Positions 8,820 to 18,259 of a DNA stretch of 51,980 nucleotides are shown piece after piece. Positions within the stretch are counted from its first letter, which is position 1. The number at the start of each line of letters is the position of its first letter. Position numbers and translations under genes: made by a program. Source of the stretch: Emticicia agri (GTDB lineage: Bacteria; Bacteroidota; Bacteroidia; Cytophagales; Spirosomataceae); the NCBI GenBank assembly GCA_945860265.1, contig CAMAQF010000020.1, positions 1-51,980 on the forward strand, in the 5' to 3' direction. The notes beneath the pieces were generated by a model. It made no database searches. It saw only the letters and a list, made by a program, of their open reading frames with translations, and had not been told where the DNA came from.

Positions 8820-8918
8820 TTCATCTATATATTTTTAGCAAAGATGTACTTTTTAGCAAATATAGATTATTTCAAGAAATTATTTAATTTTCAATTAATA
8901 AATTTACTTGTATGACGC

Positions 8919-8957
8919 AAAAAAGGAGCTATCAAAACAAATTGATAACTCCTTTTT
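8919..8957 (-). terminator. Rho-independent terminator after carbonic anhydrase gene
   Basis: A 15-base stem (AAAAAGGAGCTATCA with TGATAACTCCTTTTT, one wobble pair) lies 19 bases past the carbonic anhydrase stop. Read leftward it ends in a T-run, so it should end the SulP-carbonic anhydrase transcript. Confidence 0.85.
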
Positions 8958-8975
8958 GATCTTTAAAGCTAATAT

Positions 8976-9647
8976 TTAGTGTATTGTTTCAGATAAAACA
9001 CCTTTGACTTGCGGTATATCATAACGATAAACTTCTTCGATTGAATCTAAATCATCAGGTAAAATCTCCATGATGGTTTTCATTAATCCAGTTTTCAAGT
9101 CGAGTACCCAGCCGTGTAGGTGTGGATATTCACCAGCCGCCCAAGCTTTCTGAACGATAGTTGTTTTGGCCAAATTACGGACTTGCTCAGTTACGTTTAG
9201 TTCAACCAATCTATCAAATTTTTCTTGAAAATCTTCTATTTTACTTAATTCTTCGTGATGTTTAACGTTTACATCTTTTATATTTCGGATCCATTTATTG
9301 ATGAGTCCATAATCTTTATTATCCATTGAGGCTTTTACACCACCACAATTATAATGTCCAACCACCAAAATATGCTTTACTTTAAGTACTTCAACGGCAT
9401 ATTGTAGTACGCTTAACATATTTATATCAGTATGTACAACCAAGTTGGCTACATTTCGGTGCACGAAAATATCACCAGGTTGAGTGCCAGTTACTTGGTC
9501 GGCAGGCACACGGCTATCAGCACAACCAATCCACAAAAATTCGGGATTTTGATGTGAAGCTAATTCTTCAAAATATCCTTCATCGACACGAAGTTTTTCG
9601 GCAGCCCAAGCTTTATTGGCCAATAAGAGTTTTTGATACGATTGCAT
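8976..9647 (-). CDS. can: Beta-carbonic anhydrase
   Basis: A 223-residue cytosolic zinc enzyme that interconverts CO2 and bicarbonate. The zinc ligands C42, H98 and C101 lie in WIGCADSRVPAD and VVGHYNCGGV, and the catalytic D44/R46 dyad is present, as are GDIFVHRNVANLV and the C-terminal HGWVLDLKTG. The length matches the Can/beta class. The ATG at 9647 lies inside the last codons of the SulP gene (35-base overlap), indicating translational coupling. Together the two genes look like a bicarbonate import and equilibration unit, as seen for many SulP-carbonic anhydrase pairs. Confidence 0.96.
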   Translation of the reverse strand: MQSYQKLLLANKAWAAEKLRVDEGYFEELASHQNPEFLWIGCADSRVPADQVTGTQPGDIFVHRNVANLVVHTDINMLSVLQYAVEVLKVKHILVVGHYNCGGVKASMDNKDYGLINKWIRNIKDVNVKHHEELSKIEDFQEKFDRLVELNVTEQVRNLAKTTIVQKAWAAGEYPHLHGWVLDLKTGLMKTIMEILPDDLDSIEEVYRYDIPQVKGVLSETIH

Positions 9648-11193
9648 TGCTTTTTCTATAGTTTATTTTTTTTCTTGAAATCCCTTTAAATTCAACAGTA
9701 ATATTACGATTTTTAACTTCTTTCTGAAACTCTTCTAAAGTCAAAAATATATCGTGGTCAATAAATGATGCCTTTGATCCATCTATAAAAAGATAGTCAC
9801 CTTCTTGAAGCGAAAGTAATTTTTGTTTTAATTCTGACTTATTAAAGTAGAAAATATCTTTATTAAATTGAATCAAAACATTTTTTCCATTACGCATAAA
9901 CGACATCGAGCCTTTATAATTAGTATATAAAATATAGCCCATCGCTACCACTAATCCAATACCAATACCTTTCAATAAGTCAGTAAATACAACCGCAATG
10001 ACAGTCACCAAAAATGGCACAAATTGGTCTTGACCTTCTTTGAAAACTTCTTTAAAAATTGAAGGCTTTGCCAATTTATAACCAACCATAATTAGTACAA
10101 TCGCCAAGGAAGCCAATGGAATTTGATTCAGAATAGTTGGAATGGCAAGCGTACAAACTAACAAAATTAGTCCATGAAAAATGGTTGCTAAGTTTGTTTT
10201 TCCACCCGCTTGAATATTTGCAGAACTCCTCACAATTACTTGTGTAAGTGGAATTCCACCTAAAAAACCAGACACAACATTACCCGCACCTTGTGCCAAT
10301 AACTCACGATTTGTTGGCGTAATTCTCGCATCTGGGTCGAGTTTATCAGTTGCTTCCACACTCAACAGCGTTTCAAGGCTCGCAATAATAGCAATTACGA
10401 CTGCAATTTTCCATACAGTAGGATTTGTAAATGCTGAAAAATTTGGCATTTGAAAGAGATTCACAAAATCATTGACTGAATTTGTTATTGGCAAAGAAAC
10501 TAAATGGTTGCTTTCGAGATGAAAGAACGACGGCAAAACCGTAAGACCACTATTTAAAACTATCCCAGAAATTACTGCCAACAATGCCCCAGGAATCATG
10601 CCAAGTATTGCATGACGTTTTATAAAAGGCTGATCCCATAAAATCATAATACCCAGCGAGATAAGACCAATAACTAACGCTCCTTCATTGAATAGTTCTG
10701 TTATTCGTCCTAATTCCGAAAATGTATTTTGACCATCACGTTGGAAAAAACTTTCGTCACCCTCGTAATTTAAATCAATTCCCATTGCGTGCGGAATTTG
10801 TTTTAAAATAATAATTATACCGATTGCGGTAAGCATCCCTTTTATCACCGAGGATGGAAAATAATAACCAATAACTCCAGCTTTCAATAGACCTAAGATT
10901 ATTTGAATTACACCCGCCAATACAACAGCCAATAAAAATGTATCATAAGCTTTAAGTTCAGCTATGGATGTAAGCACTGTTACAGTAAGACCAGCTGCGG
11001 GTCCACTTACGCCCAGTTGTGATCCACTCAACGCTCCAACAACTATTCCGCCAACTACTCCAGCAATAATTCCCGAAATAAGTGGTGCTCCAGATGCCAA
11101 AGCCACCCCTAAACAAAGTGGTAAAGCCACCAAAAAAACTACCAAACCTGACGAGAAATCAGATTTGATGTAATTAAAATTAAATATTTTCAT
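9613..11193 (-). CDS. SulP family anion transporter, probable bicarbonate
   Basis: A 526-residue inner-membrane protein. The N-terminal SGLVVFLVALPLCLGVALAS and GGIVVGALSGSQLGVSGPAAG are signature SulP helices, and LLSVEATDKLDPDARITPTNRELLAQG is the conserved central region. About 12-14 helices are followed by a short STAS domain from about residue 430 (FNKDIFYFNKSELKQKL, then YLFIDGSKASFIDHD). The family exchanges or symports sulfate, bicarbonate or dicarboxylates. Overlap with a carbonic anhydrase gene favours bicarbonate. Near its 3' end is an A8 run; one extra A there would end the protein at a TAG just before the carbonic anhydrase start, so the overlap deserves checking. Confidence 0.92.
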   Translation of the reverse strand: MKIFNFNYIKSDFSSGLVVFLVALPLCLGVALASGAPLISGIIAGVVGGIVVGALSGSQLGVSGPAAGLTVTVLTSIAELKAYDTFLLAVVLAGVIQIILGLLKAGVIGYYFPSSVIKGMLTAIGIIIILKQIPHAMGIDLNYEGDESFFQRDGQNTFSELGRITELFNEGALVIGLISLGIMILWDQPFIKRHAILGMIPGALLAVISGIVLNSGLTVLPSFFHLESNHLVSLPITNSVNDFVNLFQMPNFSAFTNPTVWKIAVVIAIIASLETLLSVEATDKLDPDARITPTNRELLAQGAGNVVSGFLGGIPLTQVIVRSSANIQAGGKTNLATIFHGLILLVCTLAIPTILNQIPLASLAIVLIMVGYKLAKPSIFKEVFKEGQDQFVPFLVTVIAVVFTDLLKGIGIGLVVAMGYILYTNYKGSMSFMRNGKNVLIQFNKDIFYFNKSELKQKLLSLQEGDYLFIDGSKASFIDHDIFLTLEEFQKEVKNRNITVEFKGISRKKINYRKSNAIVSKTLIGQ

Positions 11194-11332
11194 ATAAGAG
11201 TTTCTAAACTAAAGATAGTTTATTGTTACGATAAAAGTTCGGAATCGTATTAGGATATAGGCTATGCTGAGACTTATTTTAAGTCAGAACAGCACACAGT
11301 ATATGTTAAAAAAGTATAAATAATGAAGGCAA

Positions 11333-11620
11333 TTAGGCCTTAGGGGGAGGAGAATCTATCGTTTGATATGGATTAGAAAAATTGCTTGCTACAAAATCGT
11401 AGATTGTACTTTTTGATAAAAAATCATTCACATTAAAAAGAAATGAAGGAACTGCAAGAAAGATTTTCTCATCAAAAACTTCTTTAGATAAATCTTCATT
11501 TTCGTTACAGTCTTCAATGTCTTGTACTTCAATGTTTGGTTTGAAACTGGTAACACAGTTTATTAAAGTCGAGAATTCGACCGTAATAAGTAGCATCAAT
11601 AACAAGATTCGCTGAAACAT
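11333..11620 (-). CDS. Small exported protein, unknown function
   Basis: A 95-residue protein beginning MFQRILLLMLLITVEFSTLI, a probable signal peptide, with acidic middle residues (IEDCNENEDLSKEVFDEKI) and a proline-rich end (DSPPPKA). I do not recognise a family. It stands alone between the SulP and FAD-oxidoreductase genes, on the same strand as both. The signal peptide suggests an exported or lipid-bilayer location. It could also be a remnant of a larger gene. Confidence 0.5.
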   Translation of the reverse strand: MFQRILLLMLLITVEFSTLINCVTSFKPNIEVQDIEDCNENEDLSKEVFDEKIFLAVPSFLFNVNDFLSKSTIYDFVASNFSNPYQTIDSPPPKA

Positions 11621-11761
11621 TTATAAACTCTTTTTATATCAAATATTAAATATAATCATGTAAAACTAATAAAAAAACTACTATAGAATAAAAAAGGTTT
11701 CAAGTATTTTTCGTTTTGCAAGATAGTTCACAATAATTCTATCATTTCAATTAGCTTAAAA

Positions 11762-12892
11762 TTATAAAATCTCTATTATCTCTTTCGCTAAACTTTCTGA
11801 AATAGTTGGGGCTAAGGCCACTCCCATTCCGTTCATTCTAACGCTCAATGATATTCTGTCGTTTAAACACTCGCTTAGAGGTGTTTTGGTTTCATCAAAA
11901 GCCATAATTCCACTCCAACGCTCGTCTATTTTAATATTTTTATGTTTCGGAATTATATTTTCATATAAAAGTTGCTCCAACTTATTTTGCACTAATTCGG
12001 TCAAAGCAAACTCATCAGTATTTTCAGTCTTAAAATCTAAGTTTCTACCTCCGCCAAACAGCACCCTATTCCTATAATTTCGGAAATAATAATAGCCTTT
12101 GTCGAAATGAAACGTACCTCGCCAATTTAAACCTTCGATTGGTTCGGTTATCAAAACTTGACCTCGCCCAGGGTATAAATCAACTTCTGGCAAAAGCTGT
12201 TTTGTGAAAGCATTGGTTGTGATACTCAAATGGCTGGCTTCGAAAATCAGTCCATTTTCAACGTATATTTTTACACTATCTATCTCATTATCAAAACTTT
12301 GCACTTTTACACCATTAAAGATTCTAACTTTCATTGAATGTAAAGTTTCGGTCATTACATTGATAAGTTTACCACTATGAATTGAACCTTCAACATTATT
12401 TTTTATGGCATACTTAAAACCCGAAAATCCAGCATTTTGAATAATATTATCATCTAAAAAAAAGTGATTATCATTTCCAACAATGCTTTTTATGGAATGG
12501 TTTAATGAACTAAGCTGCTCTTTTGTTTCCTCAAAAAGATTTTTATCGTTAAATAATTCGGTTCCACCACAATCGTCGAATTCAACCTCCGAACCAAAAT
12601 ATTGAGTAATCTTATTGATGCCTTTATATCGTTTCTCAGACCAAAACATAGCTTGGTCGATACCCATGACTTCAATATTTTCAAGTAGTTCGGTTGGACT
12701 TCCAAAGCATGAAAAACCTGCATTTTTGGTACTTGCACCAGTTGGCAAGGTTCCAGCCTCAAGGATAGCTATTTCTATTTTCGGTTGATATTTTTTCAGA
12801 AAATAAGCCAACCAAAGTCCCGAAAAACCAGCACCAATGATAATTACATCATATTTTTTCAAAAAAACATCTTTTTCCCAAAAACTAAGCAT
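11762..12892 (-). CDS. FAD-dependent oxidoreductase, DadA/glycine oxidase type
   Basis: A 376-residue DAO-fold flavoprotein. The N-terminal YDVIIIGAGFSGLWLAYFL is the GxGxxG dinucleotide-binding motif, followed by an acid-terminated second strand (IAILEAG) and GASTKNAGFSCFGSP, typical of the D-amino-acid/glycine oxidase and YurR-like group. The C-terminal MNGMGVALAPTISE is the second FAD contact. These enzymes oxidise amines or amino acids. No neighbour indicates the substrate. It is divergent from the THUMP-like methyltransferase gene, sharing a 200-base upstream region. Confidence 0.88.
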   Translation of the reverse strand: MLSFWEKDVFLKKYDVIIIGAGFSGLWLAYFLKKYQPKIEIAILEAGTLPTGASTKNAGFSCFGSPTELLENIEVMGIDQAMFWSEKRYKGINKITQYFGSEVEFDDCGGTELFNDKNLFEETKEQLSSLNHSIKSIVGNDNHFFLDDNIIQNAGFSGFKYAIKNNVEGSIHSGKLINVMTETLHSMKVRIFNGVKVQSFDNEIDSVKIYVENGLIFEASHLSITTNAFTKQLLPEVDLYPGRGQVLITEPIEGLNWRGTFHFDKGYYYFRNYRNRVLFGGGRNLDFKTENTDEFALTELVQNKLEQLLYENIIPKHKNIKIDERWSGIMAFDETKTPLSECLNDRISLSVRMNGMGVALAPTISESLAKEIIEIL

Positions 12893-12922
12893 AATATTGT
12901 GATTTCTAAGTTTAGAAACAAA

Positions 12923-12975
12923 GGATATGAGACATGAGATGCGAGACCTCTCAGCGATAAGATACTCGCAATCGA
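12923..12975. repeat. Degenerate dispersed repeat, copy A
   Basis: ATGAGACATGAGATG, AGAC, AGCGATAAGATACTCG and ATC occur in the same order and spacing as in copy B near 51268-51316 (ATGAGACAAGATG, AGAC, AGAGATAAAATACTCG, ATC). It lies in the region between two divergent genes. Origin unknown; it could be a decayed mobile or regulatory repeat. Confidence 0.45.
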
Positions 12976-13094
12976 TAATTTATAGTATTTTTATTTGTCG
13001 TTTATTATTGTCCTTTAACTTAATTGAGCAAAATTAGAATATTAGAATGGAGAATTTAGAATGATGAATGAAATTATTTTCATTTAAATAAACA

Positions 13095-14312
13095 ATGCTA
13101 GAGAAACTACATCAGGCCAATTTAATTGCTCTGCAAATACAAGAAACTGAGATTCAGAAATACGTATTAAAGAATCCACATAAATTAGATGCTGAACTAT
13201 TGCGTTTGGTGGCTGACCAATGGCTTGCTCGACAAAAAGCCAAACATAAGTTACCATCATGGTTTACCAATCAGCATGTAATTTTTCCACCTCCACTTTC
13301 GGTAGAGCAGGCTTCTTCCGAAATTACAGCCAACTATAAAGCAGCTGTTTTTACAAGAAATTTTGGTAGTGATAAATGTGCTGACCTCACAGGTGGTATG
13401 GGATTAGATAGCTGGGCTTTAGCAAAAGTGACCGATTCAGTAATTTATATTGAGCAAAACGCCGCTTTAGCAATTGTTTCAAAGTATAATTTTGGCGTTT
13501 TAAAACAATATAATATTGAAGTTTTAAACGAAAACTCAGTACTATTTACCCAATCAACGATGGGCGTCGTTCCGCACCAAACAATTACTAATTTCTATAT
13601 TGATCCACACCGACGAGATAATGCAAAAAATAAAGTTTTTAAGATTGAAGACTGCGAACCGAATCTTCTGGAAATCAAGCATTTGTTACCCAATTTTATG
13701 GTGAAATTTTCGCCAATGCTTGATATTAAGTTGGCGATTGAGCAAATACAAAATATTTCGGAAGTACATATTGTTGCCTTTGAAAATGAAGTAAAAGAGC
13801 TGCTTTTTGTCAGTGAAAGAAAAAATATATCCACAATTGAAGAGACAAATATTTACTGCATCAATTTTACATCAAATAATGAAAAACAAGTCTTTGATTT
13901 TAATTACAAAAACGAAGAAAAAAGCATCGTAAAATATTCACAGCCAAATACTTATATCTACGAACCCAATGCAGCTATTTTGAAAGCTGGGGCATTTAAA
14001 AGTATTTCTGCACATTACGACATGGCAAAACTTGCTCCAAATAGCCATTTATATACTTCGGATAAATTGGTGAAGAACTTTGTAGGTCGAAGTTTTATCT
14101 GTGAATCGGTCTGTAAATTTGACAAAAAAGAGATTTTATCAAATTTACCTACTCCAAAAGCGAATATAAGCACTCGAAATTTCCCGATAAAGCCCGAGGA
14201 AATAAAAAAGAAATTGGGTTTGCAAGATGGCGGAGAATCCTATTTATTTGCAACCGAAAACAACGAAAAACAAAAGATTGTATTGATTTGCAGAAAAGTA
14301 GATTTAACATGA
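13095..14312 (+). CDS. SAM-dependent methyltransferase with THUMP-like domain
   Basis: A 405-residue protein of the THUMP-like class I methyltransferases common in Bacteroidota. SAM-binding motif I is CADLTGGMGLDSWALAK (about residues 93-110), and YIDPHRRDNAKNKVF (about 178) is the conserved motif IV region. An N-terminal helical part (YVLKNPHKLDAELLRLVADQW) precedes the Rossmann domain. The C-terminal third carries the THUMP-like fold (IKPEEIKKKLGLQDGG, then YLFAT). By family this is an RNA-modifying enzyme, but no substrate has been fixed to my knowledge. It is followed 75 bases later by an exported coiled-coil protein gene. Confidence 0.88.
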   Translation: MLEKLHQANLIALQIQETEIQKYVLKNPHKLDAELLRLVADQWLARQKAKHKLPSWFTNQHVIFPPPLSVEQASSEITANYKAAVFTRNFGSDKCADLTGGMGLDSWALAKVTDSVIYIEQNAALAIVSKYNFGVLKQYNIEVLNENSVLFTQSTMGVVPHQTITNFYIDPHRRDNAKNKVFKIEDCEPNLLEIKHLLPNFMVKFSPMLDIKLAIEQIQNISEVHIVAFENEVKELLFVSERKNISTIEETNIYCINFTSNNEKQVFDFNYKNEEKSIVKYSQPNTYIYEPNAAILKAGAFKSISAHYDMAKLAPNSHLYTSDKLVKNFVGRSFICESVCKFDKKEILSNLPTPKANISTRNFPIKPEEIKKKLGLQDGGESYLFATENNEKQKIVLICRKVDLT

Positions 14313-14387
14313 ATTTTTTAGTAGTAATATTTTGTGACAAAATCATAAAAACAGCCTCTTAAACAGACCATTAAAATTATTAATATT

Positions 14388-15062
14388 ATGAGAAAAGTAC
14401 TTTTGACAGGCATTTTGTTGGTAGCGAGTTTTGTCGGTTTCGCTCAAACGATTTTGATTGGCTCTGAGATTTTCGGCAAAGACCGCAAAGAAGGATTTTA
14501 TATGACCATCAACATCGAAAAGAAATTTGTCGAAAAAGATTGGTCGCTTTTTATTTCAAAATATGGCGGGGTAGCACAAAGCAGAGAAGTTTTTAATATT
14601 GCATCAGCAAAAATTCCTGATATTTCACCTGACCTAATCAGTTTGACGTCGAAGGTTACTTCTGACCAAAAAGCAAAAACCAAAATTTTTGCATCTTTTG
14701 ATGTAGATGGTGGAAATACGGTTTCGGAAAACAGTAATTCTTTTATAGGAGTGGAAAAATTCTTAAAAGATTTTTATGCTTTTACAATGCAAAATGAAGA
14801 TATGAGGTTGGCTGAACGTGATGCTGAAGAATCACAAAAAAACCTAGATCGAGTAATCAAAACGGGTAATAAACTAGCCCGTGACATTGAAAAAAACAAA
14901 CGTGAGAAAGAAAAACTCCTAAAGGAAATCGAAGAAAACAGAATAGAACTCGAAAAGCTTTTGAAAGACCAAATTGCCAATAAACAAGACCAAGAAAATG
15001 CTCGCATTTCATTGGATGAAAAACAAAAAGCATCCAGCATATTAAAAACACGCATTAAATAA
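14388..15062 (+). CDS. Exported protein with C-terminal coiled coil
   Basis: A 224-residue protein. It begins with a clear signal peptide (MRKVLLTGILLVASFVGFAQ), followed by a globular part to about residue 140 and a long charged coiled coil (about 145-215) rich in Glu, Lys and Leu with heptad spacing. I do not recognise the family. The features point to a periplasmic or outer-membrane-attached structural protein. A strong terminator follows the stop codon directly, so it is either monocistronic or the last gene after the methyltransferase. Confidence 0.7.
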   Translation: MRKVLLTGILLVASFVGFAQTILIGSEIFGKDRKEGFYMTINIEKKFVEKDWSLFISKYGGVAQSREVFNIASAKIPDISPDLISLTSKVTSDQKAKTKIFASFDVDGGNTVSENSNSFIGVEKFLKDFYAFTMQNEDMRLAERDAEESQKNLDRVIKTGNKLARDIEKNKREKEKLLKEIEENRIELEKLLKDQIANKQDQENARISLDEKQKASSILKTRIK

Positions 15063-15084
15063 TATAGTCCGTTAATTATTAACC

Positions 15085-15119
15085 AAAAGGGCCTCTTGGG
15101 TTACGCAAGAGGCTCTTTT
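15085..15119 (+). terminator. Rho-independent terminator
   Basis: A GC-rich stem (AAAAGGGCCTCTTG with CAAGAGGCTCTTTT, one internal mismatch) around a seven-base loop, ending in a T-run. It is 22 bases after the coiled-coil protein gene. Confidence 0.88.
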
Positions 15120-15330
15120 GATTTCTAAAGAAATTATAATATCATTATTTCAATAACTATTGTAACTATTAAAAGCGATTCGATGATACAACTTTCATCG
15201 TTTGTTATTTTTTATATTTTTGTAGAAAACATACTAGAAATTAATTCTGAGCATTGTATAATATCAAATTATTAAGATTTAAAAACATATTACTTATCAC
15301 CTAAACCTTAATAGATTAGACACTACGAGT

Positions 15331-17973
15331 ATGACGGAGATAAAAGAAAAGATTCGCTTGAGCGATAGGAAAGACAATAAAGGATGGAAAAAATGGGGGC
15401 CATATCTATCTGAAAGACAGTGGGGAACAGTCCGTGAAGATTATAGTGTTTATGGCAACGCTTGGGATTATGTGCCCCATGATATGGCTCGTTCTCGTGC
15501 TTACCGTTGGGGTGAAGATGGAATCGGTGGGATTTCGGACAATAAACAGCATATTTGTTTTGCGGTTTCGTTTTGGAATCATAAAGATAAAATTATTAAA
15601 GAACGTCTTTTTGGTTTGGCAGGTTCGGAAGGGAATCATGGAGAAGACGTAAAAGAGCTGTATTATTATATAGATAGTACACCGACTCACTCATATATGA
15701 AGATGCTTTATAAGTATCCACAAAATGAGTTTCCCTACCGACAAATTGTTGAAGAAAACCAAAAACGTAATCGTCAACAAACTGAATTTGAGATTGAACA
15801 AACTGGAATTTTCGATAATAATGAGTATTTCGATATTTTTATAGAATATGCAAAAGCTGATGAAAACGATATTCTAATAAAGATAACGGCTCATAATAGA
15901 AATAAAAAAGCTGCGTTTCTTACAATGCTTCCCACGTTATGGTTCAGAAATACCTGGAGTTGGGGGTATGAAGCATACAAAAAAAGCCCAATGATGACAG
16001 GAATCGCCAATAATCAGATTGAGGTTTCGCATCAACTTTTAGGAAAATATAAGTTATATACAGAGGGAGCTGACGAACTCGTTTTTTGTGAAAACGAAAC
16101 CAATATGGAACGAATTTTTGGCAAACCCAATACTGCTATGTTTGTTAAAGATGGAATCAGCAATTATATTTTAACTGGACATCCTACTACAATAAATCCA
16201 AATAAGATTGGAACAAAGGCGTCAGCCCGATATACAAAAAAAATTGAAGGTGGTGAAAGTCATACAATCAGACTTCGATTCAGTCAGCACTCTCAAAACC
16301 AAAAGGCTTTCGTAAATTTTGATGAAATTTTTGATTTAAGAATCAAAGAAGCCGATGAGTTTTATGACCACATTCAGCAAGATATAAAATCTGAGGAGCA
16401 ACGCAACATTCAGCGACAAGCATTTGCGGGAATGATGTGGAATAAACAATTTTATTATTACAATATCAACGAATGGCTTAAAGGTGACCCAAAAATGCCT
16501 TTTGAGTTTAAAGGCAGGGCTTTACCAAGAAATAATACTTGGAAACACGCCTACATGGCCAATATTTTGTCGATGCCCGATAAATGGGAATATCCTTGGT
16601 TTGCAGCTTGGGATTTGGCTTTTCATACGCTTACACTTGCTCGAATTGATGCCGATTTTGCAAAAAGACAATTGGTAGTTGTTCTTCGAGAAAACTATAT
16701 GCACCCCAACGGACAAATTCCCGCTTACGAATGGAATTTTTCGGATGTAAATCCTCCAGTACATGCTTGGGCAACATGGAAAGTTTATGAAATAGATAAA
16801 AAAAACAATGGAGGCATAGGCGATTTGGATTTCTTAGAAAAAGTCTTCCATAAATTACTGATTAATTTTACTTGGTGGGTAAATCAGAAGGATGAAGAAG
16901 GGAATAATATTTTCGGTGGGGGTTTCTTAGGGCTTGATAATATAGGAGTATTTGACCGAAACGCACAAATTCCAGGTGTGAAACTCGAACAAGCCGATGC
17001 AACTGGATGGATGGCTATGTACACCCTTAATATGCTACGAATTTCGTGCGAGATTGCAATGGGAAAGCCTGTTTATCAGGATATGGCATCAAAATTCTTT
17101 GAGCATTTCTTGCATATTGCGGCGGCTATCAATAAGCCAATTAAAGATAATGACTTAGGTCTTTGGGACGAAACCGACCAATTTTATTATGATAAGGTTA
17201 ATGCTCCAAACGGTGAGACAATCTTTATGAAAATCCGTTCGTATGTTGGTCTTATTCCTCTCTTTGCCGTTGAAATCATTGACGAAGAAATGCTCTCAAA
17301 ATTGCCAGAGTTCAAGCGTCGTTTAGAATGGGTACTTAATAATCGACCAGATTTGGCTTTATTGATTTCTCGTTGGAACGAACCTGGTAAGGGCGAAACG
17401 CATTTACTTTCGCTCCTACGTGGTCATCGTATGAAGATGGTTATCAAACGAATGTTCGATGAAGCTGAGTTTTTGTCTGAATATGGAATTCGTTCGTTAT
17501 CCAAATCCCATAAAGAAAATCCGTACCAGTTTAATTTACTTGGCGAGATTTTGAGCGTAAAATATACTCCTGCCGAATCAGATTTGAGTATTATGGGAGG
17601 GAATTCAAACTGGCGTGGGCCAATTTGGTTTCCGATTAACTTCCTGCTAATCGACTCATTATTAAAGTTTTATACATATTATGGCGATGACTTTGAAGTA
17701 GAGTATCCGACAAATTCGGGTAATATTATGTCAATAAAAGAGGCTGCTATTTTGGTTGCAAGGCGATTGATTAATATTTTTCAGATAAACGATGAAAGCC
17801 GTCGACCAAATACTGGCGATTTTGAGAAGTTTGATTCAGATCCACATTTCAAAGACTTGCACCTTTTCTATGAATATTTTAATGGTGATACTGGTGAAGG
17901 ACTCGGGGCTGCACACCAATGTGGATGGACAGGTTTAGTAGCAGATTTGATTCAATATGTGAACGAAAAGTAA
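15331..17973 (+). CDS. MGH1-like/GH63-type glucosidase
   Basis: An 880-residue cytosolic glycoside hydrolase with an N-terminal beta domain (GPYLSERQWGTVREDYS, MARSRAYRWGEDGIGG) and an (alpha/alpha)6 catalytic barrel. Recognisable barrel segments are YPWFAAWDLAFHTLTLARID, IPAYEWNFSDVNPPVHAWA and GGGFLGLDNIGVFDRN; acidic residues in these segments are the likely catalytic acids. The family includes mannosylglycerate hydrolase, mannosyl-oligosaccharide glucosidases and many uncharacterised bacterial glucosidases. The likely substrate is an alpha-linked glucose or mannose oligosaccharide or osmolyte, but this cannot be fixed from sequence. There is no signal peptide. A possible Bacteroidota -7 box TATTTTTG lies at 15215-15222, though without a well-placed -33 box. 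The length is normal for the family. Confidence 0.88.
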   Translation: MTEIKEKIRLSDRKDNKGWKKWGPYLSERQWGTVREDYSVYGNAWDYVPHDMARSRAYRWGEDGIGGISDNKQHICFAVSFWNHKDKIIKERLFGLAGSEGNHGEDVKELYYYIDSTPTHSYMKMLYKYPQNEFPYRQIVEENQKRNRQQTEFEIEQTGIFDNNEYFDIFIEYAKADENDILIKITAHNRNKKAAFLTMLPTLWFRNTWSWGYEAYKKSPMMTGIANNQIEVSHQLLGKYKLYTEGADELVFCENETNMERIFGKPNTAMFVKDGISNYILTGHPTTINPNKIGTKASARYTKKIEGGESHTIRLRFSQHSQNQKAFVNFDEIFDLRIKEADEFYDHIQQDIKSEEQRNIQRQAFAGMMWNKQFYYYNINEWLKGDPKMPFEFKGRALPRNNTWKHAYMANILSMPDKWEYPWFAAWDLAFHTLTLARIDADFAKRQLVVVLRENYMHPNGQIPAYEWNFSDVNPPVHAWATWKVYEIDKKNNGGIGDLDFLEKVFHKLLINFTWWVNQKDEEGNNIFGGGFLGLDNIGVFDRNAQIPGVKLEQADATGWMAMYTLNMLRISCEIAMGKPVYQDMASKFFEHFLHIAAAINKPIKDNDLGLWDETDQFYYDKVNAPNGETIFMKIRSYVGLIPLFAVEIIDEEMLSKLPEFKRRLEWVLNNRPDLALLISRWNEPGKGETHLLSLLRGHRMKMVIKRMFDEAEFLSEYGIRSLSKSHKENPYQFNLLGEILSVKYTPAESDLSIMGGNSNWRGPIWFPINFLLIDSLLKFYTYYGDDFEVEYPTNSGNIMSIKEAAILVARRLINIFQINDESRRPNTGDFEKFDSDPHFKDLHLFYEYFNGDTGEGLGAAHQCGWTGLVADLIQYVNEK

Positions 17974-17989
17974 TGATTGGTTTTGAAAG

Positions 17990-18021
17990 TCTCTGATTAA
18001 AAATCAGATTTTAATCAGAGA
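17990..18021 (+). terminator. Hairpin after glucosidase gene
   Basis: TCTCTGATTAAAA pairs exactly with TTTTAATCAGAGA around a six-base loop, 17 bases after the glucosidase stop. It is AT-rich with no long T-run after it, so termination strength is uncertain. Confidence 0.55.
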
Positions 18022-18077
18022 ACTATAACCTTAACTAACTAAACCTATTACTGGAAAATGAAATTAAAGACAATAAA

Positions 18078-18109
18078 AAAAGCTTTGATTAATCAGAAAC
18101 CAGAGCTTT
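18078..18109 (-). terminator. Terminator for the leftward DUF5723 gene
   Basis: A stem of AAAGCTCTG with CAAAGCTTT (read leftward, one mismatch) is followed by TTTTTTATTG. The orientation fits the DUF5723 gene that ends 150 bases away at 18260. Confidence 0.6.
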
Positions 18110-18259
18110 AAAACCTAATTCCATTCTGAAAAACAACTATAACTGTTTCTCACTATAAATTTAATCTAACTTACTTTTGCCTTTCAAATGTAAAATACTG
18201 ATGCGAAGTATAGTTTGTCCTAAAATTAGATTAAAGTATGATTAAAATGGGCCTTCGCG

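Noticed and set aside
14774..15055. Ser/Phe-rich frame antisense to the coiled coil
   Set aside because: Such frames arise from the complement of Glu/Lys-rich coiled-coil codons.
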